From Caldimonas thermodepolymerans (GTDB taxonomy: Bacteria > Pseudomonadota > Gammaproteobacteria > Burkholderiales > Burkholderiaceae_C): a DNA stretch of 64,000 nucleotides. Numbering within the stretch: position 1 is the stretch's first letter; each line of letters starts with the position of its first letter. The position numbers and the translations under genes were made by a program. Location of the stretch: NCBI RefSeq assembly GCF_015476235.1, contig NZ_CP064338.1, forward strand, positions 620,001 to 684,000. Reading direction: 5' to 3'. This document shows positions 18,152-27,151 of this stretch, one piece after another. Under the pieces are notes generated by a model. That model was not told where the DNA came from. It worked only from the letters and a program-made list of their open reading frames with translations, and made no database searches.

Positions 18152-18228
18152 GCCGGTGCCGGCCGCGGCGGCTGCAGCGCGCCGCGCGGCAGGTCACAAT
18201 GAAGGGTCACGACGAGGAGTCCCGAGAG

Positions 18229-19137
18229 ATGTTTCCACAGCGAGTCACCCTGGTCGACGTGGGGCCGCGCGACGGCCTGCAGAACGAGAAACAGGCCGTC
18301 AGCGCCGCGCACAAGGTCGAGCTGGTGCATCGCCTGCAGGCCGCCGGCCTGCGCGAGATCGAGGTCACCAGCTTCGTCAGCCCCAAGTGGGTGCCGCAGA
18401 TGGCCGACAACGCCGAGGTGATGGCCGGCGTGCAGCGCCAGCCCGGCGTGCGCTACTCGGTGCTGGTGCCCAACATGAAGGGCCTGGAGGCGGCGCTGCC
18501 CACGCGCCCGGACGAGATCGTCGTGTTCGGCGCGGCGAGCGAGGCCTTCAGCCAGCGCAACATCAACTGCTCGATCGAGGAGTCGATCGAGCGCTTCCGC
18601 CCGGTGGTGGAGGCCGCACGCGCCCAGGGGATCAAGGTGCGCGGCGCGGTGTCCTGCGCGCTGGGCTGCCCCTACCAGGGCGAGGTCAGCCCCGACGAGG
18701 TGGAGCGCGTGGTGCGGCTGATGAAGGACATCGGCGTGCAGCACGTGGGCATCGCCGACACCATCGGCGTGGGCACGCCCCGGCGCGTGCAGGCGGTGAT
18801 GGAGCGCGCGCTCAAGCACTACCCGATCGCCGAGGTGAGCGGCCATTTCCACGACACCTACGGCCAGGCCATCGGCAACGTCTACGCCTGCCTGGAGATG
18901 GGCATCCACACCTTCGACGCGAGCGTCGCGGGCCTGGGCGGCTGCCCGTATGCCAAGGGCGCGACCGGCAACGTCGCGACCGAGGACGTGGTGTTCCTGC
19001 TGCACGGCCTGGGCATCGAGACCGGCATCGACCTGGACCGCCTGGTCGACGCGGGCAAGTTCATTTCCGACGTGCTGGGCCGCAAGCCGGTCTCGCGCGT
19101 GGCCAACGCGGTGCTGTCGAGGCGGGGGGCTGCATGA
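18229..19137 (+). CDS. liuE: Hydroxymethylglutaryl-CoA lyase
   Basis: A 302-residue TIM-barrel lyase of the HMGL-like family that splits HMG-CoA into acetoacetate and acetyl-CoA, the last step of leucine degradation. Conserved segments are VDVGPRDGLQNE at the N-terminus, TSFVSPKWVPQM near residue 44, GHFHDTYGQA near 205 and the catalytic-cysteine loop AGLGGCPYAKGATGN near 234. The start ATG at 18229 is favoured by GAGGAG at 18213-18218. An in-frame ATG at 18199 is a possible alternative. Its stop overlaps the next ATG by 4 bp. Confidence 0.95.
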   Translation: MFPQRVTLVDVGPRDGLQNEKQAVSAAHKVELVHRLQAAGLREIEVTSFVSPKWVPQMADNAEVMAGVQRQPGVRYSVLVPNMKGLEAALPTRPDEIVVFGAASEAFSQRNINCSIEESIERFRPVVEAARAQGIKVRGAVSCALGCPYQGEVSPDEVERVVRLMKDIGVQHVGIADTIGVGTPRRVQAVMERALKHYPIAEVSGHFHDTYGQAIGNVYACLEMGIHTFDASVAGLGGCPYAKGATGNVATEDVVFLLHGLGIETGIDLDRLVDAGKFISDVLGRKPVSRVANAVLSRRGAA

Positions 19138-19631
19138 GCGAGGATGCCGTGCTGCTGCAACGCCCCGAGGGCTTCCGCCGCGTCACGCAGGTGCTGCGCG
19201 AGGCGGGCCACCCGCACGCGCCGGTGTTCCTCGAGGTGCCCGCGCGCACCGCGCAGGAAGCCGCCGACGCGCTGGGCATCCAGCTCGGGCAGATCGCCAA
19301 GAGCATCGTGTTCCGCCGCAAGGACGACGACCGGCCGGTGCTGGTGATCACCTCGGGCGACAAGCGGGTCGACGAGAAGAAGGTCTCGGCCCTGGTCGGC
19401 GCGCTGGGCCGCGCCGACGCGGAGTACGTGAAGGCGCGCACCGGCTTTGCGATCGGCGGCGTCTCGCCGGTCGGCCACCTCGAGCCGCCGGTGCTGCTGA
19501 TCGACCGCGAGCTGTTCCGCTTCGACGAGGTCTGGGCCGCGGCCGGCCACCCCAACGGGGTGTTCCGCGTCACGCCGCAGGACCTGGCGCGCCTGACCGG
19601 CGCCCCGGTCGAGGACGTCACCGCCGCCTGA
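19134..19631 (+). CDS. YbaK/aminoacyl-tRNA deacylase-like protein
   Basis: A 165-residue single-domain protein of the YbaK/ProX/INS superfamily, whose members hydrolyse mischarged aminoacyl-tRNAs in trans. The conserved lysine is in the segment LGQIAKSIVFRR near residue 50, and the motif GFAIGGVSPVGH is near residue 105. It overlaps the liuE stop by 4 bp (ATGA), so it is translated with the liu operon. This is a recurrent arrangement in Burkholderiales, without a known reason. The precise tRNA substrate is not evident. Confidence 0.88.
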   Translation: MSEDAVLLQRPEGFRRVTQVLREAGHPHAPVFLEVPARTAQEAADALGIQLGQIAKSIVFRRKDDDRPVLVITSGDKRVDEKKVSALVGALGRADAEYVKARTGFAIGGVSPVGHLEPPVLLIDRELFRFDEVWAAAGHPNGVFRVTPQDLARLTGAPVEDVTAA

Positions 19632-19649
19632 GTCCGGGCGGCATGCCGC

Positions 19650-22600
19650 TCACGTCAGCTGGGCCAGCGCGGCGCGGCGTGCGTCGCGCAGCGCGCGCTC
19701 GAGCCGCTCCAGCTGCTCCTGCACCAGCGGCTGGCCGGCGCGCGCGGCGAGTTCCAGCTCGCGGGCCAGTTCCGACAGCGCCGACATGCCCAGCGTCGCT
19801 GCCGCCCCCTTGAGGCTGTGCGCCTCCCGCTGCTGGGTGTCGGGCGGGTCGCCGGCACGCACCGGACTGCGCTCGTACACCTCGGCGAAGCGCCGCAGCG
19901 CGCGCTTGTAGATCGCGGCGTTGCCGCCGCAGGCGCGCAGCCCCAGGTCCACGTCCAGCACCCGCAACGGGCCAGCCGCCGGCGGCGGGGGCAGGCGCGG
20001 CGGTGCCGGCGGATGCGTCGGGCCGGCGTGGCGCCCGCGGCCCCAGCGCAGCAGCGTGCGCAGCAGCACCGCCGAGTCGATCGGCTTGGCCAGGTGGTCG
20101 TCCATGCCGGCGGCCAGCGAGCGTTCGCGGTCGCCGGCCATCGCATGCGCGGTCATCGCGATGATGGGCACGAAGGCGCGCGGCCCGCCCAGCGCGCGCA
20201 CGCGCCGCGTCGCCTCGAAGCCGTCCATGTCCGGCATCTGCACGTCCATCAGCACCACATCGAACTCCTGGCTCTGCACCGCCGCCAGCGCCTCGGCGCC
20301 GGTGCTCGCGGTGCTGACCTGCACCCCCGCGCGCTGCAGCAGCTCGATCGCCAGCTCGCGGTTGAGCGGGTTGTCCTCGGCCAGCAGCACCTTCATGCCG
20401 CGCAGCGAGGGCGGGGCCTGCAAGGGGGCCGGCGCGGTGTGCTGCGCCTCGGCGCTGCCGTCGAACAGGCTGGTCAGCTGTGCGGGCAGCAGCGGCTTGG
20501 CCAGGCAGGCGTGGGCGGCCACCGGCGGCGCGTGGGCGCGCAGCGCGTCGTATTCGTGCGGGCGGCAGGTCAGCACGATGTGCGGGCGGGGCGTGGTCCC
20601 GGCGAGCTCGGTGGCAAGCGCCAGGCCCGTGCCCTCGGGCAGGCCGGCGTCGATCAGCACGGCGGTGGCCTGCTGCGGGGCTTGCGCGCGGGCGAGCGCC
20701 CAGTGGCGGCGCGCCTCGTCGACATCGGCGGCCTCGGCCACGGTGTGCCCGGCCGCGCGCAGCTGGCGCGCCAGCGCGGCGCGGGTGGCCGCGTCGTCGT
20801 CGACCACCAGCACCCGGCGTTGCCGGCCGGGCGGCAGCGCCGGCACCAGGGGTTCGGCGGTCGCGCCGCGGCCCAGCGGCAGCTCGAACCAGAACAGCGA
20901 TCCCTGCCCGGGCTGCGAGCGCACGCCGATCTCGCCGCCCATCAGCTGCAGCAGGCGCCGGCAGATCACCAGCCCGAGGCCGGTGCCGCCGAAGCGCCGG
21001 GTGGTGGACGCATCGGCCTGCGTGAAGGCCTCGAACAGGCGCGCCTGCTCGGTGTCGCTGAGCCCGATGCCGGTGTCGGCCACCTCGAAGCGCAGCCGCA
21101 GGTCCTGCGCCAGCGGCTGCACCGCCGAAGGCGCGACGCGCACGATCACGCGCCCGGCCTCGGTGAACTTGACGGCATTGGCCACCAGGTTGGTCAGCAC
21201 CTGCGCGACGCGGGTCGGGTCGCCGACCAGGCGCGCCGGCAGCGCGGGGTCGACGTCGACCACCAGCTCCAGGCCCTTTTCCCCGGCCTGCAGCGCCACC
21301 ACGTCGGTGACGCGCTCGAGCACCTCGTGCAGCACGAACTCGGTGCGTTCCACCTCGAGCCGGCCGGCCTCGATCTTGGAGAAGTCGAGGATGTCGTTGA
21401 GCACGCCCAGCAGGCTGCGCGCCGCGGCGTTGGCCTTGGCGATGTACTGGTGCTCGCGCGGCGGCAGCGCGCCGCCCAGGGCCAGCTCGGTCATGCCGAT
21501 CACCGCGTTCATCGGGGTGCGGATCTCGTGGCTCATGTTGGCGAGGAACTCGCTCTTGAGCCGGTTGGCCTCCTCGGCGGCCAGGCGGGCGCGCTCGATC
21601 GCCTCGGTGGCGCGCTTCTCGGCGGTCACGTCGAAGGTGGCGCCGACCACGCGCTGCACGCCGGCCTGCGGATCGCGCACGTGGCTGAGGATGGTGCGCA
21701 CGTGGCGCACCTCGCCGTCGGGACGCACGACGCGGTATTCGTTGACGTCCGAGTGCTGCCCGGTCCAGGTGCGCATCGCGGCGTTGAGCACGCGCTCGCG
21801 GTCGTCGGGATGGATGCGCTCCTCCCAGGCATGGACACTGGGGGGTACCTGCTGCGGGTCCAGGCCGAAGATGCGGTAGAGCTCCTCGTTCCACTCGCTG
21901 CGGCCGGTGTGGAGGTCCAGCATCCAGATGCCCAGGCGCGAGACCGAGATGGCCAGCTGCAGGCGGCTGGCCAGTTCCTCGGCGTGGCGCGCGGTCTGGC
22001 GTTGCGGCGTGACGTCCAGGTCCAGGCCGACGGTGCGCACCAGCCGCCCCTGGTCGTCGCGCTCGTTGCGGCCCACGCAGCGGATGTAGCGCAGGCCGCG
22101 CTGCGAGTGGCGGATGGTGTACTCGAGCTCGAAGGTCAGGCAGGCCGGGTCGCGCAGGTGGGTGCGCAGCGTCTCGACGGCCTGCCGCGCGCAGTCGGGC
22201 GTGAGCACCTGTTCCCAGGCGCGCAGGCCGCCGTTGGGGTCGACGCCGAACAGCTCGGCGCCGTGCTCGTCCCACTGCAGGCGCCCGGTGCGCGCGTCGT
22301 ACTCCCACACCGAGGCGTGCACCGCCGACAGCGCGATCATCAGCCGTTCGTTGACCCGCCGCAGCGCGGTCTCGGCCATCACGTCGGCGGTGATGTCCCA
22401 GCTCACGCCGAGCAGGCGGTGCAGCCGCCCGTGCTCGTCGAGCTCGACCCGCCCGGCGCTGCGCAGCCAGCGCAGCCGCTCCTCGGTGCCGGCGCGGTAG
22501 CGCACCTCGACGTGCTGCGCGCCGTTCTCGACCGCGGCCAGCGCCTTCTCCAGCTCGGGGCGGTCCTCGGGGTGCACGAAGGCGAGCACCTCGTCCCACT

Positions 22601-24104
22601 GCGCTGCCGGCGCGTCGCCCATGCCTAGCTGCTCGCGGCCGATCGCGTCGATGTCGAAGCGTCGCGTGCGGAAGTCGAAGGCCCACACGCTCAGTCGGCC
22701 GGCCTCGGTGGCCAGGCGCAGCGTCTCGGTCAGCGCGCGCATGCGCTCGCGCGTCTCGACCTCGCCGGTGACGTCGATGTTGATGCCGGTGGCGCGCAGC
22801 ACCCGGCCGTCGGCGTCGCGCTCGACCAGCACGTGCAGGCGCAGGTGGCGCAGCGAGCCGTCGCGGTGGTAGAAGGGCAGCACCTCTTCGATCAGCGCGT
22901 CCGGGCCGCGGCGGATGCGCTCGATGAAGCGCCGGCAGGCCTCGCGCGAGCCGGGCGGCACCTGGTGCAGCATCTCGTCGAGCGTGCGGATGCCTTCGTG
23001 CGGCGCCAGCCCCAGCAGCGAGGCCGCGCGCAGGTCGCGCGTCACGCGGCCGGTCACCGGGTCGTATTCCCAGACCATGCCGCGCATCGCGCGCACTGCC
23101 AGGTCGTGGCGCTGCATGGCCTGCTGCAGGCGCTGGCGGTTGAGTTCCTCTTCGGTGACGTCCTGGTCCTGGCCGACCACGCGCACCGCCTGGCCGTGCC
23201 CGTCGCGTTCGACCTTGCCGACGCTGCGCAGCCAGTGGATGCTGCCGTCCGGGTGCATCACCCGGAAGCGCATGTCGTAGATGTGGCCCTGCAGCAGCGC
23301 GTCGTCGAAGCGGGCCTCCAGCTTGGGCAGGTCTTCGGGGTGCACCCGTTCCTTCAGCCAGGACGCCGGCAGCCAGCGGCCCGGCCCGGGCTCGCCGTAC
23401 AGCATGCAGAAGCGCTCGTCCACCAGGAAGCGCTGCTGCGCGACGTCGTACTCCCACACCCCCAGGTCGCCGATGCCGGCGGCCAGCTCCAGCCGGCTGG
23501 TCAGCAGGCTGAGCTCGGTGTCGTGCGCGTCGTCGGGCGTTCCCGGGCTGCGTGGCCGTTGCAGCGGGGCGCGCAGCGCCAGCCCGAGCAGGCAGGTCGC
23601 GACGGGCGGCAGCAGCAGGGCCGCCGCCCCCGTGCCGGGCGGCGCACAGGCCCAGCCGGCGGCCACGGCGACGATCGCGGTCAGCCAGCCGGCGCGCGCG
23701 CCCAGCAGCAGCGGCAGCGCGACCAGCACCGGCAGCGCCAGCATCCAGCGCAGCAGCGCGGGGCTGGTCGTGGCGGTGCTCCAGACGGCGCAGGCCACCA
23801 GCCACAGGCAGGCGGCGGCAGGAGGCAGCCAGCCCGGCTCGTGCCGCCGGGCGAGCCGGTGCAGCGCGTACAGCGCGGCCGCGGCCAGTGCCGCCACCGC
23901 GGCCGGAAGGACGGGAGCCGGCGTCAGCCCCCAGGCCGCAGGCGCGCCGCACAGCGCCAGCGCGGCGAGCACCGCGCAGCCGCCGGTCCAGAACGGCGCG
24001 AGGTCGCCGGCCGGCAGCAGCGGGGTCGCGTTCCACAGCCAGCCCCACGCGCGCGACGGGGCCGCCTCGCGCGACGGGAGGGGGGTGGGCAGGGAGGTGC
24101 GCAT
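19650..24104 (-). CDS. Hybrid sensor histidine kinase: five PAS, HisKA/HATPase, two receivers, HPt
   Basis: A 1,484-residue inner-membrane sensor. A hydrophobic N-terminal part (about residues 20-165) with several membrane segments is followed by five successive PAS/PAC units, each opening with a WEYD- or WAFD-like motif. Then come HisKA with phospho-accepting His859 (MSHEIRTPMNAVIG), a HATPase domain, a first receiver with Asp1152, a second receiver starting at Met1237 with Asp1287 (LMDVQMPDMDG), and a C-terminal HPt with His1429 (AHSLKGAAATLG). This is a complete phosphorelay of the BarA type. No response regulator gene is adjacent. It is divergent from an ABC importer, so a shared signal is possible but unproven. 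Confidence 0.93.
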   Translation of the reverse strand: MRTSLPTPLPSREAAPSRAWGWLWNATPLLPAGDLAPFWTGGCAVLAALALCGAPAAWGLTPAPVLPAAVAALAAAALYALHRLARRHEPGWLPPAAACLWLVACAVWSTATTSPALLRWMLALPVLVALPLLLGARAGWLTAIVAVAAGWACAPPGTGAAALLLPPVATCLLGLALRAPLQRPRSPGTPDDAHDTELSLLTSRLELAAGIGDLGVWEYDVAQQRFLVDERFCMLYGEPGPGRWLPASWLKERVHPEDLPKLEARFDDALLQGHIYDMRFRVMHPDGSIHWLRSVGKVERDGHGQAVRVVGQDQDVTEEELNRQRLQQAMQRHDLAVRAMRGMVWEYDPVTGRVTRDLRAASLLGLAPHEGIRTLDEMLHQVPPGSREACRRFIERIRRGPDALIEEVLPFYHRDGSLRHLRLHVLVERDADGRVLRATGINIDVTGEVETRERMRALTETLRLATEAGRLSVWAFDFRTRRFDIDAIGREQLGMGDAPAAQWDEVLAFVHPEDRPELEKALAAVENGAQHVEVRYRAGTEERLRWLRSAGRVELDEHGRLHRLLGVSWDITADVMAETALRRVNERLMIALSAVHASVWEYDARTGRLQWDEHGAELFGVDPNGGLRAWEQVLTPDCARQAVETLRTHLRDPACLTFELEYTIRHSQRGLRYIRCVGRNERDDQGRLVRTVGLDLDVTPQRQTARHAEELASRLQLAISVSRLGIWMLDLHTGRSEWNEELYRIFGLDPQQVPPSVHAWEERIHPDDRERVLNAAMRTWTGQHSDVNEYRVVRPDGEVRHVRTILSHVRDPQAGVQRVVGATFDVTAEKRATEAIERARLAAEEANRLKSEFLANMSHEIRTPMNAVIGMTELALGGALPPREHQYIAKANAAARSLLGVLNDILDFSKIEAGRLEVERTEFVLHEVLERVTDVVALQAGEKGLELVVDVDPALPARLVGDPTRVAQVLTNLVANAVKFTEAGRVIVRVAPSAVQPLAQDLRLRFEVADTGIGLSDTEQARLFEAFTQADASTTRRFGGTGLGLVICRRLLQLMGGEIGVRSQPGQGSLFWFELPLGRGATAEPLVPALPPGRQRRVLVVDDDAATRAALARQLRAAGHTVAEAADVDEARRHWALARAQAPQQATAVLIDAGLPEGTGLALATELAGTTPRPHIVLTCRPHEYDALRAHAPPVAAHACLAKPLLPAQLTSLFDGSAEAQHTAPAPLQAPPSLRGMKVLLAEDNPLNRELAIELLQRAGVQVSTASTGAEALAAVQSQEFDVVLMDVQMPDMDGFEATRRVRALGGPRAFVPIIAMTAHAMAGDRERSLAAGMDDHLAKPIDSAVLLRTLLRWGRGRHAGPTHPPAPPRLPPPPAAGPLRVLDVDLGLRACGGNAAIYKRALRRFAEVYERSPVRAGDPPDTQQREAHSLKGAAATLGMSALSELARELELAARAGQPLVQEQLERLERALRDARRAALAQLT

Positions 24105-24344
24105 GGTGTGCGCAAACGTAACACGGGGGGCCTGCGCATGGTGAAGGGGAAACACGGTGGCGGACGGGGACCGGTCAAAGTTGGCCCGGCTGTGGTCCCG
24201 GCGCATCGCCGGTGCCGGGCGCCTGCGCCAGGCCGGGCATGGCCATGCACCAGCATGTGGCGGAAGGCACGGGTAAACTCCCTGGCTCCCCTTTCGAGCG
24301 CCCGGGCCAGGGCGCTCCTGTTGTCTCGGAGTTGGAAGACCGCA

Positions 24345-25316
24345 ATGAACATCAAGCAGTTGCCCTGGAAGCCTCTCGGCGCCCTGACCCTGGCCCTGGC
24401 GGCCATGACCCCCGCGCTGGCGCAACAGAAGTCCGTCGCCGTGACGGCCATCGTCGAGCACCCCGCGCTGGACGCGGTGCGCGACGGCGTGCAGGCGGCG
24501 CTGAAGGAAGCCGGCTTCGAAGCCGGCAAGAACCTGAAGTGGCAGTACCAGAGCGCCCAGGGCAACACCGGCACCGCCGCGCAGATCGCGCGCAAGTTCG
24601 TCGGCGACAAGCCCGATGCGATCGTCGCGATCGCCACGCCTTCGGCCCAGGCCGTGGTCGCCGCGACCAAGACCGTGCCGGTGGTGTTCTCGGCCGTGAC
24701 CGACCCGGTGGCCGCGAAGCTGGTGCCGAGCTGGGAAGCGTCCGGGACCAACGTGACCGGCGTGTCGGACCTGCTGGCGCTGGACAAGCAGATCGAGCTG
24801 CTGCGCCAGGTCGTGCCGAACGCCAAGCGCGTGGGCATGGTCTACAACCCCGGCGAGGCCAACTCGGTGGTGGTGGTCAAGCAGCTGCAGGCCCTGCTGC
24901 CCAAGCTGGGCATGACGCTGGTCGAGGCCGCCGCGCCGCGCTCGGTGGACGTGGGCAGCGCCGCGCGCAGCCTGATCGGCAAGGTCGACGTGATCTACAC
25001 CAACACCGACAACAACGTCGTGTCGGCCTATGAATCGCTGGTCAAGGTCGGCCAGGACGCCAAGATCCCGCTGGTCGCCTCCGATACCGACAGCGTCAAG
25101 CGCGGCGCGATCGCTGCGCTGGGCATCAACTACCGCGACCTGGGCGAGCAGACCGGCCGCATGGTGGTGCGCATCCTCAAGGGCGAGAAGCCCGGCGACA
25201 TCAAGCCCGAAGTCAGCACCAAGCTGGAGCTGTACGTGAACCCGGGCGCCGCCGAGAAGCAGGGCGTCAAGCTCTCCGACGAGCTGATCAAGTCCGCGGC
25301 CCAGGTCGTGCAGTGA
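24345..25316 (+). CDS. ABC transporter substrate-binding protein (PF04392 type)
   Basis: A 323-residue periplasmic protein with a Sec signal peptide (MNIKQLPWKPLGALTLALAA, cleavage after ALA). The mature chain begins QQKSVAVTAIVEHPALDAVRDG, typical of the ABC_sub_bind family (peripla-BP fold, related to TrpX/YpjP-like receptors). The segments KFVGDKPDAIVAIATPSAQ and VYNPGEANSV support this. Streptococcal relatives bind tryptophan; the ligand here is unknown. A permease and an ATPase gene follow in the same direction. The start ATG is preceded by GGAGTTGGAAG. Confidence 0.9.
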   Translation: MNIKQLPWKPLGALTLALAAMTPALAQQKSVAVTAIVEHPALDAVRDGVQAALKEAGFEAGKNLKWQYQSAQGNTGTAAQIARKFVGDKPDAIVAIATPSAQAVVAATKTVPVVFSAVTDPVAAKLVPSWEASGTNVTGVSDLLALDKQIELLRQVVPNAKRVGMVYNPGEANSVVVVKQLQALLPKLGMTLVEAAAPRSVDVGSAARSLIGKVDVIYTNTDNNVVSAYESLVKVGQDAKIPLVASDTDSVKRGAIAALGINYRDLGEQTGRMVVRILKGEKPGDIKPEVSTKLELYVNPGAAEKQGVKLSDELIKSAAQVVQ

Positions 25317-25329
25317 CCTGAACCGCCAC

Positions 25330-25352
25330 GGGGGCCGCCGCGCGCGGCCCCC
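25330..25352 (+). other. 9-bp GC stem-loop between binding-protein and permease genes
   Basis: GGGGGCCGC at 25330-25338 pairs with GCGGCCCCC at 25344-25352 around a 5-nt loop, followed by GCGTGTTT. It sits between the binding-protein stop and the permease ATG. It is probably a transcript-stabilising or partial-termination structure. This parallels the hairpin after the TRAP binding-protein gene. Confidence 0.65.
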
Positions 25353-25393
25353 GCGTGTTTCCTGCCATCCCTTCGTTCTTTGCCCTGCCCGCC

Positions 25394-26281
25394 ATGTCCC
25401 TGTTCTCGCTGCTCGGCGCCGTTGAGATCGGCCTGATCTTCAGCCTCGTTGCGCTCGGCGTGTTCATCTCGTTCCGCCTGCTGCGCTTTCCCGACCTCAC
25501 GGTGGACGGCAGCTTCCCGCTGGGCGGCGCGGTGTGCGCCATCCTGATTTCCACCGGCACCAACCCCTGGATGGCCACGGCGGCCGCGACCGCCGCCGGT
25601 GCGGTGGCCGGCCTCGTCACCGGCTGGCTCAACGTCAAGCTGCGCATCATGGACCTGCTGGCGAGCATCCTGATGATGATCGCGCTGTACTCGGTCAACC
25701 TGCGCATCATGGACGGGCCCAACGTGCCGCTGATCAACGACCCGACGCTGTTCACCCAGCTGCAGCCCGAGAGCCTGGACGACTACGTCGCGCGCCCGCT
25801 GATCCTGCTGGTCATCGTGGTGCTGGCCAAGCTGCTGCTGGACTGGTTCTTCGCCACCGAGCGGGGCCTGGCGATCCGCGCCACCGGTTCCAACCCGCGC
25901 ATGGCGCGCGCGCAGGGCGTCAACACCGGCGCGATGGTGCTGCTGGGCATGGCGATCTCCAACGCGCTGGTGGGGCTGGCCGGCGCCCTGTTCGCGCAGA
26001 CCCAGGGGGGCGCGGACATCTCCATGGGCATCGGCACCATCGTGATCGGCCTGGCCGCGGTGATCGTCGGCGAGAGCATCCTGCCCTCGCGTCGCCTGGT
26101 GTGGGCCACGCTGGCGGTGGTGGTCGGCGCGATCGTCTACCGCTTCTTCATTGCGCTGGCGCTCAACAGCGACTTCATCGGCCTGAAGGCCCAGGACCTC
26201 AACCTCGTCACCGCCGTGCTCGTGGCCGTGGCGCTGGTGGTGCCGCAGCTCAAGCGCAAGCTGGCGCGGCGTGCGTCCTGA
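25394..26281 (+). CDS. ABC transporter permease (BPD_transp_2 family)
   Basis: A 295-residue polytopic inner-membrane protein with about eight hydrophobic segments. The start at 25394 (MSLFSLLGAVEIGLIFSLVALGVF) is chosen over the in-frame ATG at 25355. Motifs FRLLRFPDLTVDGSFPLGGA near residue 34 and ATGSNPRMARAQGVNTGAMVL near 165 are typical of the permease partner of PF04392-type receptors. It forms an importer with the preceding and following genes. Confidence 0.9.
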   Translation: MSLFSLLGAVEIGLIFSLVALGVFISFRLLRFPDLTVDGSFPLGGAVCAILISTGTNPWMATAAATAAGAVAGLVTGWLNVKLRIMDLLASILMMIALYSVNLRIMDGPNVPLINDPTLFTQLQPESLDDYVARPLILLVIVVLAKLLLDWFFATERGLAIRATGSNPRMARAQGVNTGAMVLLGMAISNALVGLAGALFAQTQGGADISMGIGTIVIGLAAVIVGESILPSRRLVWATLAVVVGAIVYRFFIALALNSDFIGLKAQDLNLVTAVLVAVALVVPQLKRKLARRAS

Positions 26282-26301
26282 TCGCTGCCGGGAGCCCCGA
26301 C

Positions 26302-27096
26302 ATGCTGAGTGCACAGAACCTTGCCATCACCTTCAACCCCGGCACGCCGATCGAGACCCGCGCGCTGCGCGGGCTGTCGCTGGAGATCCCCAGCGGCCAG
26401 TTCGTCACCGTGATCGGCTCCAACGGGGCCGGCAAGTCCACTTTCCTGAACGCCGTCTCGGGCGACCTGGCGGTCGACAGCGGCCGCATCGTGATCGACG
26501 GCACCGACGTGACCCGTGCCCCGGTGTGGGAGCGTGCGCAACGGGTGGCGCGGGTCTTCCAGGACCCGATGGCCGGCACCTGCGAGGACCTGACCATCGA
26601 GGAGAACATGGCGCTGGCGCAGCGGCGCGGCGCCTCGCGCGGGCTGTCGCTGGCGGTCAAGCCGGCGATGCGTGAGTTCTTCCGCGAGCGCCTGGCCACG
26701 CTGGGCCTGGGCCTGGAGAACCGGCTGAGCGACCGCATCGGCCTGCTGTCGGGCGGCCAGCGCCAGGCGGTGAGCCTGCTGATGGCGGCGCTGCAGCCCT
26801 CGCGCATCCTGCTGCTGGACGAGCACACCGCGGCGCTGGACCCGCGCACCGCGGACTTCGTGCTGCAGCTGACCGCGCGCATCGTGACCGAGAACAAGCT
26901 CACCACGATGATGGTCACCCACAGCATGCGCCAGGCGCTGGACGTGGGCGACCGCACCGTGATGCTGCACCAGGGCCAGGTGGTGCTGGACGTCTCCGGC
27001 GAGGAGCGCCGGCGCATGGACGTGGCCGACCTGCTCGCGATGTTCGAGAAGGTGCGCGGCGAGAAGCTCGCCGACGACGCGCTGCTGCTGGGCTGA
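26302..27096 (+). CDS. ABC transporter ATP-binding protein
   Basis: A 264-residue cytoplasmic ATPase. Walker A is GSNGAGKST near residue 40, the signature is LSGGQRQAVSLLMA near residue 150, and Walker B is ILLLDEHTAALDP near residue 170. Here Pro-Thr/Ser after DE is replaced by His, as in the close relatives of this importer class. The H-loop is VTHSM. It completes the binding-protein/permease/ATPase operon, which ends at a strong terminator 28 bp downstream. Confidence 0.92.
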   Translation: MLSAQNLAITFNPGTPIETRALRGLSLEIPSGQFVTVIGSNGAGKSTFLNAVSGDLAVDSGRIVIDGTDVTRAPVWERAQRVARVFQDPMAGTCEDLTIEENMALAQRRGASRGLSLAVKPAMREFFRERLATLGLGLENRLSDRIGLLSGGQRQAVSLLMAALQPSRILLLDEHTAALDPRTADFVLQLTARIVTENKLTTMMVTHSMRQALDVGDRTVMLHQGQVVLDVSGEERRRMDVADLLAMFEKVRGEKLADDALLLG

Positions 27097-27124
27097 AGGC
27101 GCCCGCGCGCCGCACGATGAAGCA

Positions 27125-27147
27125 GGGAGGCCGCGGCCTCCCTTTTT
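27125..27147 (+). terminator. Intrinsic terminator of the ABC importer operon
   Basis: A perfect 18-nt palindrome, GGGAGGCCGCGGCCTCCC at 27125-27142, is followed by five T residues. It lies 28 bp after the ATPase stop and just before the end of the convergent DUF35 gene. On the opposite strand the T-tract is absent. Confidence 0.9.
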
Positions 27148-27151
27148 CGTT

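Noticed and set aside
24105-24461. Upstream extension of the hybrid kinase reading frame by 119 codons
   Set aside because: It would run through the intergenic region and into the divergent binding-protein gene. The ATG at 24104 directly precedes the hydrophobic N-terminal domain.
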